64,000 bases of DNA from Rhodoferax ferrireducens T118 (GTDB lineage Bacteria > Pseudomonadota > Gammaproteobacteria > Burkholderiales > Burkholderiaceae_C). The position numbers and the translations under genes are program-made. Shown in pieces: positions 16,755 to 25,313 of the stretch. Under the pieces are notes generated by a model. That model made no database searches. It saw only the letters and a program-made list of their open reading frames with translations, and was not told where the DNA came from. Positions within the stretch are counted from its first letter, which is position 1; every line of letters starts with the position of its first letter. The stretch covers positions 434,001-498,000 of the forward strand of contig NC_007908.1 of the NCBI RefSeq assembly GCF_000013605.1, written 5' to 3'.

Positions 16755-18022
16755 GCCAGCAACGCAAAAGCTTTGCTGAAGAAGTCATCGGCGCCAAAGT
16801 TGCCGGACTTCAGCGTCAGGTGCAGGCCCGCCCCAGGTGCGGCGTCGGCTTGGGCATGGCACCAGGGCACACCGGGGTCGATTTGCGGGCCGATCTTCAT
16901 TTGCGTGATGTTCAAAGCCTGCACGCAGGCGCCCGAGGTTTCGCCACCGGCCACGACCAGCTGGCGCACGCCAAGCGCCACCAAACCGAGCGCGATGGCG
17001 GCCAGGGTTCGCTCTACCATGGCGCCGGCTTCTTCCACGCCGAGCTGCGCTTGCACCGCCTTGACCGCATTGGCATCGGCGGTCGAATAAATCAGCACGG
17101 GACCCTGGCTCAGCAGTGGCGCGGCCCAAGCCAGCGCCTGCGTCGTCACATCGACCCCGGCGGCGATCTGCAAGGCGTCGATACCCAACGCCGGCCGGCC
17201 CGCCTGGATAAAGGCCAGCACCTGCCGATTGGTCGCCAGCGAGCAACTGCCCGACACGACCGCCTGCAAGCCGGTGGCTCGGGGTAGCGCGCTGGCAGTG
17301 CTGGAGGGTGCAATCCCGAAATTGGCGGGCAGGCCAATGGCGACGCCCGAGCCGCCCGTTACCAGCGGCATGTCGCTGAGCGCCGCCCCCAGGCGCAGCA
17401 GGTCATCGTTGGAGATGGCGTCCACGACAGCCAGGCCGACCCCCTGCGCACGCAGCTGGTCGATGCGCGTGCGAATCGCGGCCTCGCCCTGCGCCACCAC
17501 CTTGTAGTCGATCAGACCCACCGGGCGGCGGCATTGCCCCTGCAGCACGCGCACCAGGTTGGCGTCCGTCATGGGGGTGAGCGGGTGGTTTTGCATGCCG
17601 CTCTCGTTGAGCAGCACGTCGCCGACAAACAGATGGCCCTTGAACACGGTGCGCTGGTTGTCCGGGAAGGCTGGCGTGGCGATGGTGAAGTCGGTCCCGA
17701 GCGCGTCCATCAGCGCCTCCGCCACCGGGCCGATATTGCCTTGCGCCGTGCTGTCAAAGGTGGAGCAGTACTTGAAGTAGATTTGCTGCGCGCCCTGCGC
17801 CTGCAGCCAGCGCAGCGCCGCCAGCGACTGCGCAATGGCTTCATCCACAGGCAAGGTGCGTGACTTGAGCGCCACCACCACGGCGTCGGCATCGGCGTCG
17901 AGCGGCTGCGCCGGCACGCCCATTGCCTGCACGACGCGCAGACCGGCGCGCACCAGGTTGTTGGCCAGATCGGTGGCGCCGGTGAAGTCGTCGGCAATGC
18001 AGCCAAGCAAGATTTTCTTCAT
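16751..18022 (-). CDS. otnK: 3-oxo-tetronate 4-kinase (four-carbon acid sugar kinase, formerly DUF1537)
   Basis: 423 residues. N-terminal ADDFTGATDLANNLVRAG is the substrate-binding signature of the DUF1537 kinases, followed by IYFKYCSTFDST and TPAFPDNQRTVFKGHLF. The ATP-binding C-terminal domain has SGSCSLATNRQVL and VVAGGETSGACVQAL (glycine-rich loop). The family phosphorylates 3-oxo-tetronates and related acid sugars with ATP. It sits between ltnD and otnC with 4-base overlaps on both sides, showing tight translational coupling. A fragment of a second copy is at 3841-3975. Confidence 0.93.
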   Translation of the reverse strand: MKKILLGCIADDFTGATDLANNLVRAGLRVVQAMGVPAQPLDADADAVVVALKSRTLPVDEAIAQSLAALRWLQAQGAQQIYFKYCSTFDSTAQGNIGPVAEALMDALGTDFTIATPAFPDNQRTVFKGHLFVGDVLLNESGMQNHPLTPMTDANLVRVLQGQCRRPVGLIDYKVVAQGEAAIRTRIDQLRAQGVGLAVVDAISNDDLLRLGAALSDMPLVTGGSGVAIGLPANFGIAPSSTASALPRATGLQAVVSGSCSLATNRQVLAFIQAGRPALGIDALQIAAGVDVTTQALAWAAPLLSQGPVLIYSTADANAVKAVQAQLGVEEAGAMVERTLAAIALGLVALGVRQLVVAGGETSGACVQALNITQMKIGPQIDPGVPWCHAQADAAPGAGLHLTLKSGNFGADDFFSKAFALLA

Positions 18023-18909
18023 GATTTTTTGGGCAGTTCAATGCCGGGAAATATCTTGATGACCGCGCTGTCGTCCTCGCGCGCGAAGCCCGCCGTGGAC
18101 GCTTGCATGAACATCTGGTGCGCCGTGCTGGACAGCGGCAGCGGGAACTTGCTGGCGCGCGCCACATCCAGTACCAACCCCAGGTCCTTGACAAAAATAT
18201 CCACCGCCGACAGCGGCGTGTAGTCGCCGCTGAGCACATGGGCCATGCGGTTCTCGAACATCCAGCTGTTGCCCGCGCTGTGGGTGATCACCTCGTACAG
18301 CGCCTTGGCGTCCACACCCTCGCGCAAGCCCAGTGCCATGGCCTCGGCCGCTGCGGCGATGTGCACGCCAGCCAGCAGCTGGTTGATGATTTTGACCTTG
18401 CTGCCGGCGCCGGCCTGCTCACCGAGCCGGTACACCTTGGCCGCCATGGCGTCGAGCAGTGGCCCGACCGCGGCATAGGCCTCGGGTTTGCCCGCGGTCA
18501 TCATCGTCATCTCGCCACTGGCGGCCTTGGCGGCGCCACCGGAAATGGGGGCGTCGATGTAGAAAATTCCCAGCGCAGCCAGGCGCGCCTCCAGCGCAAT
18601 CGACCAGTTGGGGTCCACGGTGGAGCACATCACAAACACGCTGCCGCGCTTCATGGCCGCAGCGCAGCCGCCCTCGCCAAACAGCACGCTTTCGGTCTGC
18701 GCGGCGTTGACCACCACCGACACAATGACGCTGCACTGCGCCGCCAGTTCGGCCGCTGACGCGCACGCCACGCCGCCGTCGGCGGCAAAGGCTTGCGCCG
18801 CCTCGGCACGCACGTCAAACACATGTACCTGGCTGCCGCGGCGGCGCAGCGAGCGCGCCATGCCACTGCCCATGGCCCCCAGGCCGATCACACCTACATT
18901 GGTTGTCAT
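18019..18909 (-). CDS. ltnD: L-threonate dehydrogenase
   Basis: 296 residues of the beta-hydroxyacid dehydrogenase family: VGVIGLGAMGSGMARSL (NAD site), MCSTVDP, DAPISGGAAKA and the catalytic lysine segment GSKVKIINQLLAGVH near residue 170. With otnI, otnK and otnC in one overlapping gene string, oxidation of L-threonate (or D-erythronate) at C2 to 2-oxo-tetronate is the best call. It is the first gene of this string; a TTATCATACAAATT element lies about 65 bases upstream. A relative is at 2720-3631. Confidence 0.88.
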   Translation of the reverse strand: MTTNVGVIGLGAMGSGMARSLRRRGSQVHVFDVRAEAAQAFAADGGVACASAAELAAQCSVIVSVVVNAAQTESVLFGEGGCAAAMKRGSVFVMCSTVDPNWSIALEARLAALGIFYIDAPISGGAAKAASGEMTMMTAGKPEAYAAVGPLLDAMAAKVYRLGEQAGAGSKVKIINQLLAGVHIAAAAEAMALGLREGVDAKALYEVITHSAGNSWMFENRMAHVLSGDYTPLSAVDIFVKDLGLVLDVARASKFPLPLSSTAHQMFMQASTAGFAREDDSAVIKIFPGIELPKKS

Positions 18910-18973
18910 TGGTTCTTTCCTTCCATTCGAAGTCGGTTCGATATCATCGCTGTTTCAACCATAATTTATAAGG

Positions 18974-18987
18974 TTATCATACAAATT
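18974..18987. promoter_or_regulatory. Candidate GntR operator upstream of ltnD
   Basis: TTATCATACAAATT between ltnD (start 18909) and the stop of the gntR gene (19032), within an AT-rich stretch (ATAATTTATAAGGTTATCAT) that could also carry the promoter. The same word in almost identical form precedes dctP (22741-22754). Confidence 0.5.
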
Positions 18988-19031
18988 CAAGAAGCCCTCC
19001 ACATCCGGGTTTACCCCAAACTGCCGGCCCG

Positions 19032-19826
19032 TCAGCTTCGCGGCGGCAGGCCGAAGACCAGAGGCCGTGCCAGTTGCACCCCCGCCTGCTGCCAAAACGC
19101 CGGGTCAGCCTGCTCAATGCGCAGGATGGCGTTGTCCATGTGCCGCGCCGCGGCCTTGCGCGCCGCGGCCGCGTCGCCGGCTTCAATGGCGCGCAAAATC
19201 TTGTCATGCTCGGCACTCACCTGGCGTGCGAAGTCGGCCCGGCGCGCCTCATTGGCCCGCGTGACGCGGGTGGCCCCGCGCAGGAACTGGCCCAGGTATT
19301 CCAGCGTGCCGATCAGAAAAGGGTTGCGCGCGGCCTCCGCAATGGCGCGGTGGTATTGCACGTCTTCGTCCACGCCGTCGCCACCGGCTTGCACTGCCTT
19401 GTCCAGTAGCGCAATGGATTTGCCGATGCGCTTGATATCGGCCTGGGTGCGCCGTTGCGCCGCCAAGCCGGCCACCTCGGCCTCCAGCGCGCGGCGCACC
19501 TCCACCATCTGGATCACCGCCTGCCGGGAGACGGTCGACTTGGCATCAAAGTTGAGCGGCGAAAAGCCCACTTCCTTGACATACACACCACTGCCTTGCC
19601 GTGAATCGACCAGGCCCAGCGACTTGAGCCGCGAGACCGCTTCCCGCACCACCGTGCGGCTGACCGCAAATTGCTCTACCAGCGCCGCCTCGGTCGGCAG
19701 CTTGGCCCCCACGGCCAGCCGTCCGGCCCGGATCTCAGCGGCAAGCGCATCAGCCACCTGATCGGAAAGATAGGCGCCGGGCGTGATGGGTTTGAACTGA
19801 GCGGTCATGGGAGGAGTTAAATTCAT
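19032..19826 (-). CDS. GntR-family regulator with FCD effector domain
   Basis: 264 residues. The wHTH (about 15-80) contains DALAAEIRAGRLAVGAKLPTE, FAVSRTVVREAVSRLKSLGL and SRQGSGVYV. The C-terminal helical FCD domain carries the metal-binding Asp/His pattern (VEVRRALEAEVAGLA, DVQYHRAIAEAARN, AEHDKILRAIEAGD, AARHMD). Such regulators usually repress acid-sugar operons and are released by a pathway acid. It lies between the TRAP genes and ltnD, each of which has the TTATCATACAA element upstream. Two in-frame starts (19826 and 19808) are possible. Confidence 0.88.
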   Translation of the reverse strand: MNLTPPMTAQFKPITPGAYLSDQVADALAAEIRAGRLAVGAKLPTEAALVEQFAVSRTVVREAVSRLKSLGLVDSRQGSGVYVKEVGFSPLNFDAKSTVSRQAVIQMVEVRRALEAEVAGLAAQRRTQADIKRIGKSIALLDKAVQAGGDGVDEDVQYHRAIAEAARNPFLIGTLEYLGQFLRGATRVTRANEARRADFARQVSAEHDKILRAIEAGDAAAARKAAARHMDNAILRIEQADPAFWQQAGVQLARPLVFGLPPRS

Positions 19827-19840
19827 CGTGCAACTCTATC

Positions 19841-19866
19841 ACCCGGCAGGCGAACGCCTGCCGGGT
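19841..19866 (-). terminator. Strong hairpin between dctM and gntR
   Basis: ACCCGGCAGGC (19841-19851) pairs perfectly with GCCTGCCGGGT (19856-19866) around a four-base loop. No T-run follows on either strand, so it may be a processing or transcript-stabilising stem rather than a full intrinsic terminator. It separates the TRAP genes from gntR. Confidence 0.5.
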
Positions 19867-19877
19867 TTGGGTTCACG

Positions 19878-21155
19878 CTATCTGGCGTAAACCAGATCGC
19901 GCAGCCCGAGCGAAAGTGCCGGCACGTAGGAGATGACCATCAGGCAGGCCAGCACCACCAGCACGAACGGGATCAGGTCCTTGATCATGCGATCCAGTGA
20001 GATGCGCGCCACCGTGCAGGCGGCAAACAGATTGACGCCGAACGGCGGCGTGATCATGCCCAGGGCCAGGTTCACCACCATGACCAGGCCAAAGTGCACC
20101 GGGTCGATGCCAAAGTGGATGGCCACCGGTGCCAGGATCGGGGCCAGCACAATGATGGCGGCTCCGGTCTCGATGAACATGCCAATGACGAACAGCGCAG
20201 CGTTGACGCCCAACAGGAAGTAAGCCGGAGTTTTCAAGACATCCTGCAACCAGAGGCCAATCGCCTCCGGCACGCCAGCACGCGTGATCAGGAACGCAAA
20301 CAGCCCGGCGTTGGCAATGATGAACATGATCACCGCCGACGACAGCACCGACTTGCGCAGGATGTTGTAGAGGTCAGGGAACTTGATCTCGCGGTAGATC
20401 ACCAGACCCACCATCAGCGCGTAAAACACCGCCACCGCCGACGCCTCGGTCGGGGTGAAGATGCCGCCGTAAATACCGCCCAGAATAATGACCGGCATCA
20501 GCAGCGCCCAACCGGCCTTCCAGGTGGCCTTGCCGACCGACAGACGGCCGTCGCCATCGTTCTTGCCCCAGCCCTTGTACTTGCAGTAACCCCAGACAAA
20601 CAGCATCAGCGCGCCACTGATGAAAAAGCCCGGACCAAAGCCGGCGATGAACAGCTCGCCAATGGAGACTTCAGCGCTGACGCCATACAGAATCATCGGA
20701 ATCGATGGCGGGATGATGACGCCGAGCTCGGCGCTGGTGGCCTGCAAGGCCGCCGCCCAGGTGGTGGGGTAGCCGTGTTTGATGAGCGCCGGAATCAGGA
20801 TGGTGCCAATGGCGAAGGTGGTGGCCACCGATGAGCCGGACACCGATGCGAAGATCATGCAGGTCAGCACGCAGGTCATCGGCAGGCCGCCCTGCACGCC
20901 GCCCACCAGGCTCTTGGCAAAGTCCACCAGGCGGCGCGAAATGCCGCCGGTTTCCATGATGTTGCCGGCCAGGATAAAAAACGGGATGGCGGCCAAGGGG
21001 AACTTGTTGATGGCGTTGAACATCTCCTTGACGGAGATCAACATGTGGGCGTTGGACGCCTGGATGCCCAGGATCGAGGCCAGTCCGATCGACACGGCCA
21101 CGGAAATAGTGAGGGCGAAGCACAGCACCATGGTGCTTAACATGACGGCGGTCAT
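19878..21155 (-). CDS. dctM: TRAP transporter large membrane subunit
   Basis: 425 residues, about twelve hydrophobic segments. Family motifs: FFILAGNIMETGGISRRLV, GGVQGGLP, SGSSVATTFAIG, PPSIPMILYG and GMFIETGAAIIVLAPIL..VA..FGIDPVHFG, ending with MITPPFGVNLF. It is the Na-coupled carrier subunit. It overlaps dctQ by four bases. Closest by pattern to TRAP systems for acid sugars and C4 acids; given the cluster, threonate, erythronate or a pentonate is the likely cargo. Confidence 0.92.
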   Translation of the reverse strand: MTAVMLSTMVLCFALTISVAVSIGLASILGIQASNAHMLISVKEMFNAINKFPLAAIPFFILAGNIMETGGISRRLVDFAKSLVGGVQGGLPMTCVLTCMIFASVSGSSVATTFAIGTILIPALIKHGYPTTWAAALQATSAELGVIIPPSIPMILYGVSAEVSIGELFIAGFGPGFFISGALMLFVWGYCKYKGWGKNDGDGRLSVGKATWKAGWALLMPVIILGGIYGGIFTPTEASAVAVFYALMVGLVIYREIKFPDLYNILRKSVLSSAVIMFIIANAGLFAFLITRAGVPEAIGLWLQDVLKTPAYFLLGVNAALFVIGMFIETGAAIIVLAPILAPVAIHFGIDPVHFGLVMVVNLALGMITPPFGVNLFAACTVARISLDRMIKDLIPFVLVVLACLMVISYVPALSLGLRDLVYAR

Positions 21156-21646
21156 ACTGCGGTCTCCAATTCAAGACGCTGGGTGTCCAGCAGATTACCG
21201 AAGATGCCGATCAGGCTGAACACGCCCCCCACCGGCATGGCGAGGTAGGCCCAGAACATCGACAGGCTTTCCAGTCCGGCCATGGATTGCACCCTGCCAC
21301 GCACGGCATAGTCCCAGCCCCACCAGATGATGATGCAAATCAACCCGGCAGCGGCGAGGCACACGATCCAGTCGAGCAAACGGCGTATGCGTGGCGGGCT
21401 CCAGCGGTAAAGCACGTCCACACTGACCATGGCACCCTGGCGAAACGCCGTTGGAATACCCAGAAACACCATCCAGATCAGGCTGAAACGAATCAGCACT
21501 TCTGTCCATTCAGCGGGTATTTCAAGCACGAAGCGGGTGACGATCTGGAACATGGCCAGACTGGCCGCCAGCATCAGCATGGCACAGGCGGTGTACAACG
21601 ACAGTCCGCTGGTCCACCGCTCCAGTCGGAGAAAATTTTCTTTCAT
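21152..21646 (-). CDS. dctQ: TRAP transporter small membrane subunit
   Basis: 164 residues from ATG 21646, with a ribosome site within GAAATTGCAATG context; the open frame extends upstream into the terminator and is not used. Four hydrophobic segments, and the family pattern EIPAEWTEVLIRFSLIWMVFLG in the second segment with RWSPPRIRRLLDW in the loop. It pairs with DctM in the membrane. A terminator-like hairpin separates it from dctP. Confidence 0.88.
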   Translation of the reverse strand: MKENFLRLERWTSGLSLYTACAMLMLAASLAMFQIVTRFVLEIPAEWTEVLIRFSLIWMVFLGIPTAFRQGAMVSVDVLYRWSPPRIRRLLDWIVCLAAAGLICIIIWWGWDYAVRGRVQSMAGLESLSMFWAYLAMPVGGVFSLIGIFGNLLDTQRLELETAV

Positions 21647-21674
21647 TGCAATTTCAACCTGAAATGGGAAGTTG

Positions 21675-21711
21675 TAAAAAAACACCCGAAAGCTTGCGCG
21701 CTTCGGGTGTC
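21675..21711 (-). terminator. Intercistronic terminator or attenuator after dctP
   Basis: On the minus strand ACACCCGAAGC (from 21710) pairs with GCTTTCGGGTGT (ending 21682) around a short loop, followed at once by TTTTTTT. It lies between the dctP stop (21735) and the dctQ start (21646). A leaky terminator here would give more binding protein than membrane subunits, as needed by TRAP systems. Confidence 0.8.
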
Positions 21712-21734
21712 AGCAGCTACAGAATCAGCAGCAA

Positions 21735-22706
21735 TTACTTGTAGTTGCGGATCTTGTCCATATTGGCTTTGCCGAACTGCTTTTCGAAGTCAGCGTACAC
21801 CGGTGCAAGCTTGGCGACGAATTTGGATTTGTCCAGGCTCTCTGTCACCTCCATACCCTTGCCGCGCAGGTAAGTCACGCCCATGGCATCGTCGGCGTCA
21901 ACCCGGGCCCGGTTGGCCTTGACGGCCACCTTGGCAGCTTCCAGAAACACCTTCTGGTCAGCCGGGCTGAGCTTGTCGAACGCTGCCTTGTTCATCAAAA
22001 AGATGGCGGGTGAATAGACGTGGCCGGTCAGTGACACGTACTTTTGCACCTGGTCCAATTTGGCTGCCATGATCACGGACAAGGGGTTTTCCTGGCCGTC
22101 TACCGTGCCCTGCTGCAGCGCAGTGAATACCTCGGCCATGGCCATCGGCGTCGTCACAATGCCCAAGCCTTTGTAGGCGGCCACGTGCACCGGGTTTTCC
22201 ATGGTGCGAATCTTCAGGCCCTTGAGGTCATCCGGGGTCTTGATGGTGTGCTTGCTGTTGGTCATGTTGCGCATGCCGTTCTCGCCCCAGGCCAAAGCCT
22301 TGAAGCCCTTGGAGTCGAACTTGGCCAGCATGTCCTGGCCGATCGGGCCGTCCAGCACGGCACGGGCATGCGCCTTGTCACGAAACAAAAAGGGAACGTC
22401 CAGAATCTTGGCTTCCGGCACAAAGTTGGGCACCGGGCCGGTGGATGTGAAAGTCAGCTCCTGCGTGCCCAGTTGAACGGCTTCGATCGATTCACGCTCA
22501 CTGCCGAGTGAAGCGTTGTAAAAAGTCTCGATCTTGTAGCGACCGTTGGTTTGGGTCCCAACTTCCTTGGCGAAGGTGTCGATGGCAATGCCCTGGTGCG
22601 AATTTTGCGCGATGGCAATGTTGATCTTCATGACGGTCTGGGCTGCGGCGGTGGCCGCCAAACCCAGGGCCAAAGACAGGCCAATAACCAGTTTTCTCAA
22701 TTTCAT
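21735..22706 (-). CDS. dctP: TRAP transporter periplasmic solute-binding protein
   Basis: 323 residues from ATG 22706. The signal peptide is MKLRKLVIGLSLALGLAATA with AQA-type cleavage. The mature protein has the DctP family run: INIAIAQNSHQGIAIDTFA, TNGRYKIETFYNASLGSERE, ILDVPFLFRDKAHARAVLDG, WGENGMRNMTNS (with the carboxylate-binding Arg), ENPLSVI and a C-terminal lysine-rich helix. The Arg in GMRNMTN and the Asn in ENP..V are the usual ligands for sugar acids. An operator-like TTATCATACAACTT lies 35 bases upstream. Confidence 0.92.
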   Translation of the reverse strand: MKLRKLVIGLSLALGLAATAAAQTVMKINIAIAQNSHQGIAIDTFAKEVGTQTNGRYKIETFYNASLGSERESIEAVQLGTQELTFTSTGPVPNFVPEAKILDVPFLFRDKAHARAVLDGPIGQDMLAKFDSKGFKALAWGENGMRNMTNSKHTIKTPDDLKGLKIRTMENPVHVAAYKGLGIVTTPMAMAEVFTALQQGTVDGQENPLSVIMAAKLDQVQKYVSLTGHVYSPAIFLMNKAAFDKLSPADQKVFLEAAKVAVKANRARVDADDAMGVTYLRGKGMEVTESLDKSKFVAKLAPVYADFEKQFGKANMDKIRNYK

Positions 22707-22740
22707 CAAAAGTCTCCTCAGTTGGGAAGGGTGGCAAAAG

Positions 22741-22754
22741 TTATCATACAACTT
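22741..22754. promoter_or_regulatory. Candidate GntR operator upstream of dctP
   Basis: TTATCATACAACTT in the 57-base gap between the denD stop and the dctP start. It differs from the ltnD-upstream copy by one base. The position close to the start suits a repressor that controls a promoter for the TRAP genes. Confidence 0.5.
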
Positions 22755-22763
22755 GCCGTATTG

Positions 22764-23819
22764 TTATCTGACTGGCAGCTTGATGGCATAGGTATTTTCC
22801 CTGATGTACTCGCGAATAATGTCGTCAAAGCTATCTTCGGGCAACAGACCAAGACCGCTGGCGCGCACTGCGTGGATGCGGGCCGGCCAGGTCTTGACGA
22901 TGTTGCAGATGGCCGGGTCCGGCGTCCAGTCGATCAAAGCGGTAGCCGCCGTGCCAGCCACGCGCTCCAGCGCCGCCGCCATCTCGCCGGGGGTGGTGGT
23001 CAGGGCCGGCAAAGTCAGGGCCGTTCGGGGGCCCCAGGCCTGGTCAGAGGCTTCGGCCGCACGGATCAGGCCCTGGATGGTGCGCGCTGGGGACGACAGC
23101 GCGACGGGCGTGTCGGCTGGCACCGGGCAGGTTGCTCGGACCCCGGCCAGGGGCTCACGCAGCATGCCGCTCAAAAAGCTCGATGCGGCGCCGTTGGGTG
23201 TGCCCGGGCGAACGCTGACGGTCATCAAACGCACGCTGCGGCCCTGAACAAAGCCTTTGCGCGTGTAGTCGGCCACCAGTTGTTCACCAATGAATTTCTG
23301 GATGCCATAGCTGCTCTGAGGTGTCGGCAGGGTGTTGTCTTCAATGGCGCTTGGCAGCGGCTGTTCCGGGGTGTCGCCAAACACGGCCAGCGAACTGGCA
23401 AACACCAGGATGGGCTTGGTCTGCAAGGCGCGACAGGCGCCCAGCAAGGCCAGCGTGGCCGCAAAATTGCTTCGCATGCCGAGATCAAAATTGGCCTCGC
23501 ATTCACCGCTGACGGCCGCCGCAAGATGAAAAACGATAGCGGTATCCTTGGCAACGACGGGGGCTGCAGCGCTTTTATCTTCAAGAAGTTCATTCAGGTC
23601 CCCGGTCAGCGCAGACACGCGGGCGTCGGCCATCAAATCGTTCGGTGGCGCGGCGCGGTCCACCAGGGTGATGCGGGCGATCTCCACGGGCGCAGCACCC
23701 GCGAGCGACAGCTGCCCCTGGGCCAGCAGCGTGCGTGCGAGACGCACGCCCAAAAACCCGGCACCGCCGGTGATCACGATATGACAGGGCCCAGTAGCCT
23801 GAGCGGATGGCTTCAACAT
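22764..23819 (-). CDS. denD: D-erythronate dehydrogenase-like extended SDR
   Basis: 351 residues from ATG 23819. NAD motif TGGAGFLGVRLA, VFHLAAAVSGE, SSLAVFG and SYGIQKFIGEQL (catalytic Tyr and Lys), then RLMTVSVRPG..NGAASSFLSG. This pattern fits the DenD group, which oxidises D-erythronate to 2-oxo-tetronate and is found with otnI, otnK and otnC. Together with LtnD this gives the cell two entry enzymes to the same intermediate. The gene ends the upstream block and precedes the TRAP genes. Confidence 0.82.
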   Translation of the reverse strand: MLKPSAQATGPCHIVITGGAGFLGVRLARTLLAQGQLSLAGAAPVEIARITLVDRAAPPNDLMADARVSALTGDLNELLEDKSAAAPVVAKDTAIVFHLAAAVSGECEANFDLGMRSNFAATLALLGACRALQTKPILVFASSLAVFGDTPEQPLPSAIEDNTLPTPQSSYGIQKFIGEQLVADYTRKGFVQGRSVRLMTVSVRPGTPNGAASSFLSGMLREPLAGVRATCPVPADTPVALSSPARTIQGLIRAAEASDQAWGPRTALTLPALTTTPGEMAAALERVAGTAATALIDWTPDPAICNIVKTWPARIHAVRASGLGLLPEDSFDDIIREYIRENTYAIKLPVR

Positions 23820-23844
23820 GGTAGTTTCCTTGGTAATGAATAGT

Positions 23845-25287
23845 TCAGCTGGCAATATAGGTTGTTTTCACGGTGGTAAAAAACTCTTGCGCATAACGGC
23901 CCTGCTCACGCGAGCCGTAGCTCGAGCCCTTGCGGCCGCCAAAGGGCACGTGGTAGTCGACACCGGCGGTCGGCAGGTTCACCATCACCATGCCGGCCTG
24001 GCTGTGGCGCTTGAAGTGGCTCGCGTATTTGAGCGAGGTGGTGGCAATGCCGCTTGAGAGGCCATAGGGTGTGTTGTTGGCCTCTCGCAGTGCTTCCTCG
24101 TAACCCTTGACCCGGATGATGCTGGCCACCGGGCCGAACACTTCCTCCCGGTTGATGCGCATGGCCGCCGTGGTGTCGGTCAGAAGCGCAGGCGCCAGGT
24201 AGAAGCCCTCGGCGCTGAGCTTCAGGCGTTCGCCACCGGCCACCAGCAAGCCGCCTTCGGCCTTGCCGATCTCCACGTAGCTCAGGTCTTGCTCTAGTTG
24301 GGCTCGGGAAGACACCGGTCCAATGTCGATGCCGGCGCCCAGGGCGTCACCGATCTTGAGGCCCGCCATGCGTTGTTTCATGGCTCCAAGGAACTTGGGG
24401 TAAATGCCGTCGGTGACGATGAGCCGGCTCGCTGCCGTGCAGCGCTGGCCGGTCGAGAAGAACGCGCTTTGCACGCTGAGCTCGACCGCCTGCGCCAGGT
24501 CAGCGTCGTCCAGGATGACCTGCGGGTTCTTGCCCCCCATCTCCAGCTGCACCTTCTTGAGGTTGGCGGCGCATTGCTGGGCAATGCGATTGCCCACGCC
24601 CTGCGAGCCGGTGAAGCTGATGGCGTTGATGCCGGGGTGGTTGACCAAGGGGTCTCCGATGACGCTGCCGCGGCCCATCACGAGGTTGAACACGCCCGCC
24701 GGGATGCCGCTGCGGCTGATGATCTCGGCCAGGGCCCAGGCACAGCCGGGCACCAGGTCCGCCGGTTTGAGCACCACGCAGTTGCCATAGGCCAGCGCCG
24801 GGGCGGTCTTCCAGGCCGGAATGGCGATAGGGAAGTTCCAGGGGGTGATCAGGCCGATCACGCCCACCGGTTCGCGGGTGATCTCGACGCTGACGCCGGA
24901 GCGTACCGAGGGCACGATTTCACCGCTCAGGCGCAGGCATTCACCGGCGAAGAACTTGAAGATATTGCCGGCACGGCTGACCTCGCCAATACCTTCGGGC
25001 AAGGTCTTGCCTTCTTCACGGGCCAGCAGGGTGCCGAGTTCTTCACGCCGGGCCAGGATCTCGGTGCCGATCTTGTCCAGCGCATCGGCTCTGGCCTGGA
25101 TGTTGCCGGTGGACCAGGCGGGGAGGGCGGCTTGGGCTGCCTTGACCGCTGCATCGAGTTGCGCTGCATCGGCCTGGGTGTAGTCACCGATGACGTCGGC
25201 AATATTGGACGGATTGATGTTGGGGGCGTAGTGGGCACCCACGACCCATTGGCCGTTGATCAGGTTGTCGTGTTTTTGAATTGCCAT
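23845..25287 (-). CDS. NAD(P)-dependent aldehyde dehydrogenase, probably 2-oxoglutarate semialdehyde dehydrogenase-like
   Basis: 480 residues. ALDH hallmarks: ITPWNFPIAIPAWKTAPALAYG, KPADLVPG, FTGSQGVG, general base in LEMGGKNPQVI, nucleophile in GQRCTAAS, and EEVFGPVASI. The pattern fits the KGSADH/succinate-semialdehyde group. Directly downstream of a DHDPS-family dehydratase and two genes from a pentonate-type dehydratase, oxidation of 2-oxoglutarate semialdehyde to 2-oxoglutarate is the likely role. Glycolaldehyde oxidation is an alternative. Confidence 0.85.
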   Translation of the reverse strand: MAIQKHDNLINGQWVVGAHYAPNINPSNIADVIGDYTQADAAQLDAAVKAAQAALPAWSTGNIQARADALDKIGTEILARREELGTLLAREEGKTLPEGIGEVSRAGNIFKFFAGECLRLSGEIVPSVRSGVSVEITREPVGVIGLITPWNFPIAIPAWKTAPALAYGNCVVLKPADLVPGCAWALAEIISRSGIPAGVFNLVMGRGSVIGDPLVNHPGINAISFTGSQGVGNRIAQQCAANLKKVQLEMGGKNPQVILDDADLAQAVELSVQSAFFSTGQRCTAASRLIVTDGIYPKFLGAMKQRMAGLKIGDALGAGIDIGPVSSRAQLEQDLSYVEIGKAEGGLLVAGGERLKLSAEGFYLAPALLTDTTAAMRINREEVFGPVASIIRVKGYEEALREANNTPYGLSSGIATTSLKYASHFKRHSQAGMVMVNLPTAGVDYHVPFGGRKGSSYGSREQGRYAQEFFTTVKTTYIAS

Positions 25288-25313
25288 GGCCGTGTGCTCT
25301 CGTTCTTGTGGAT

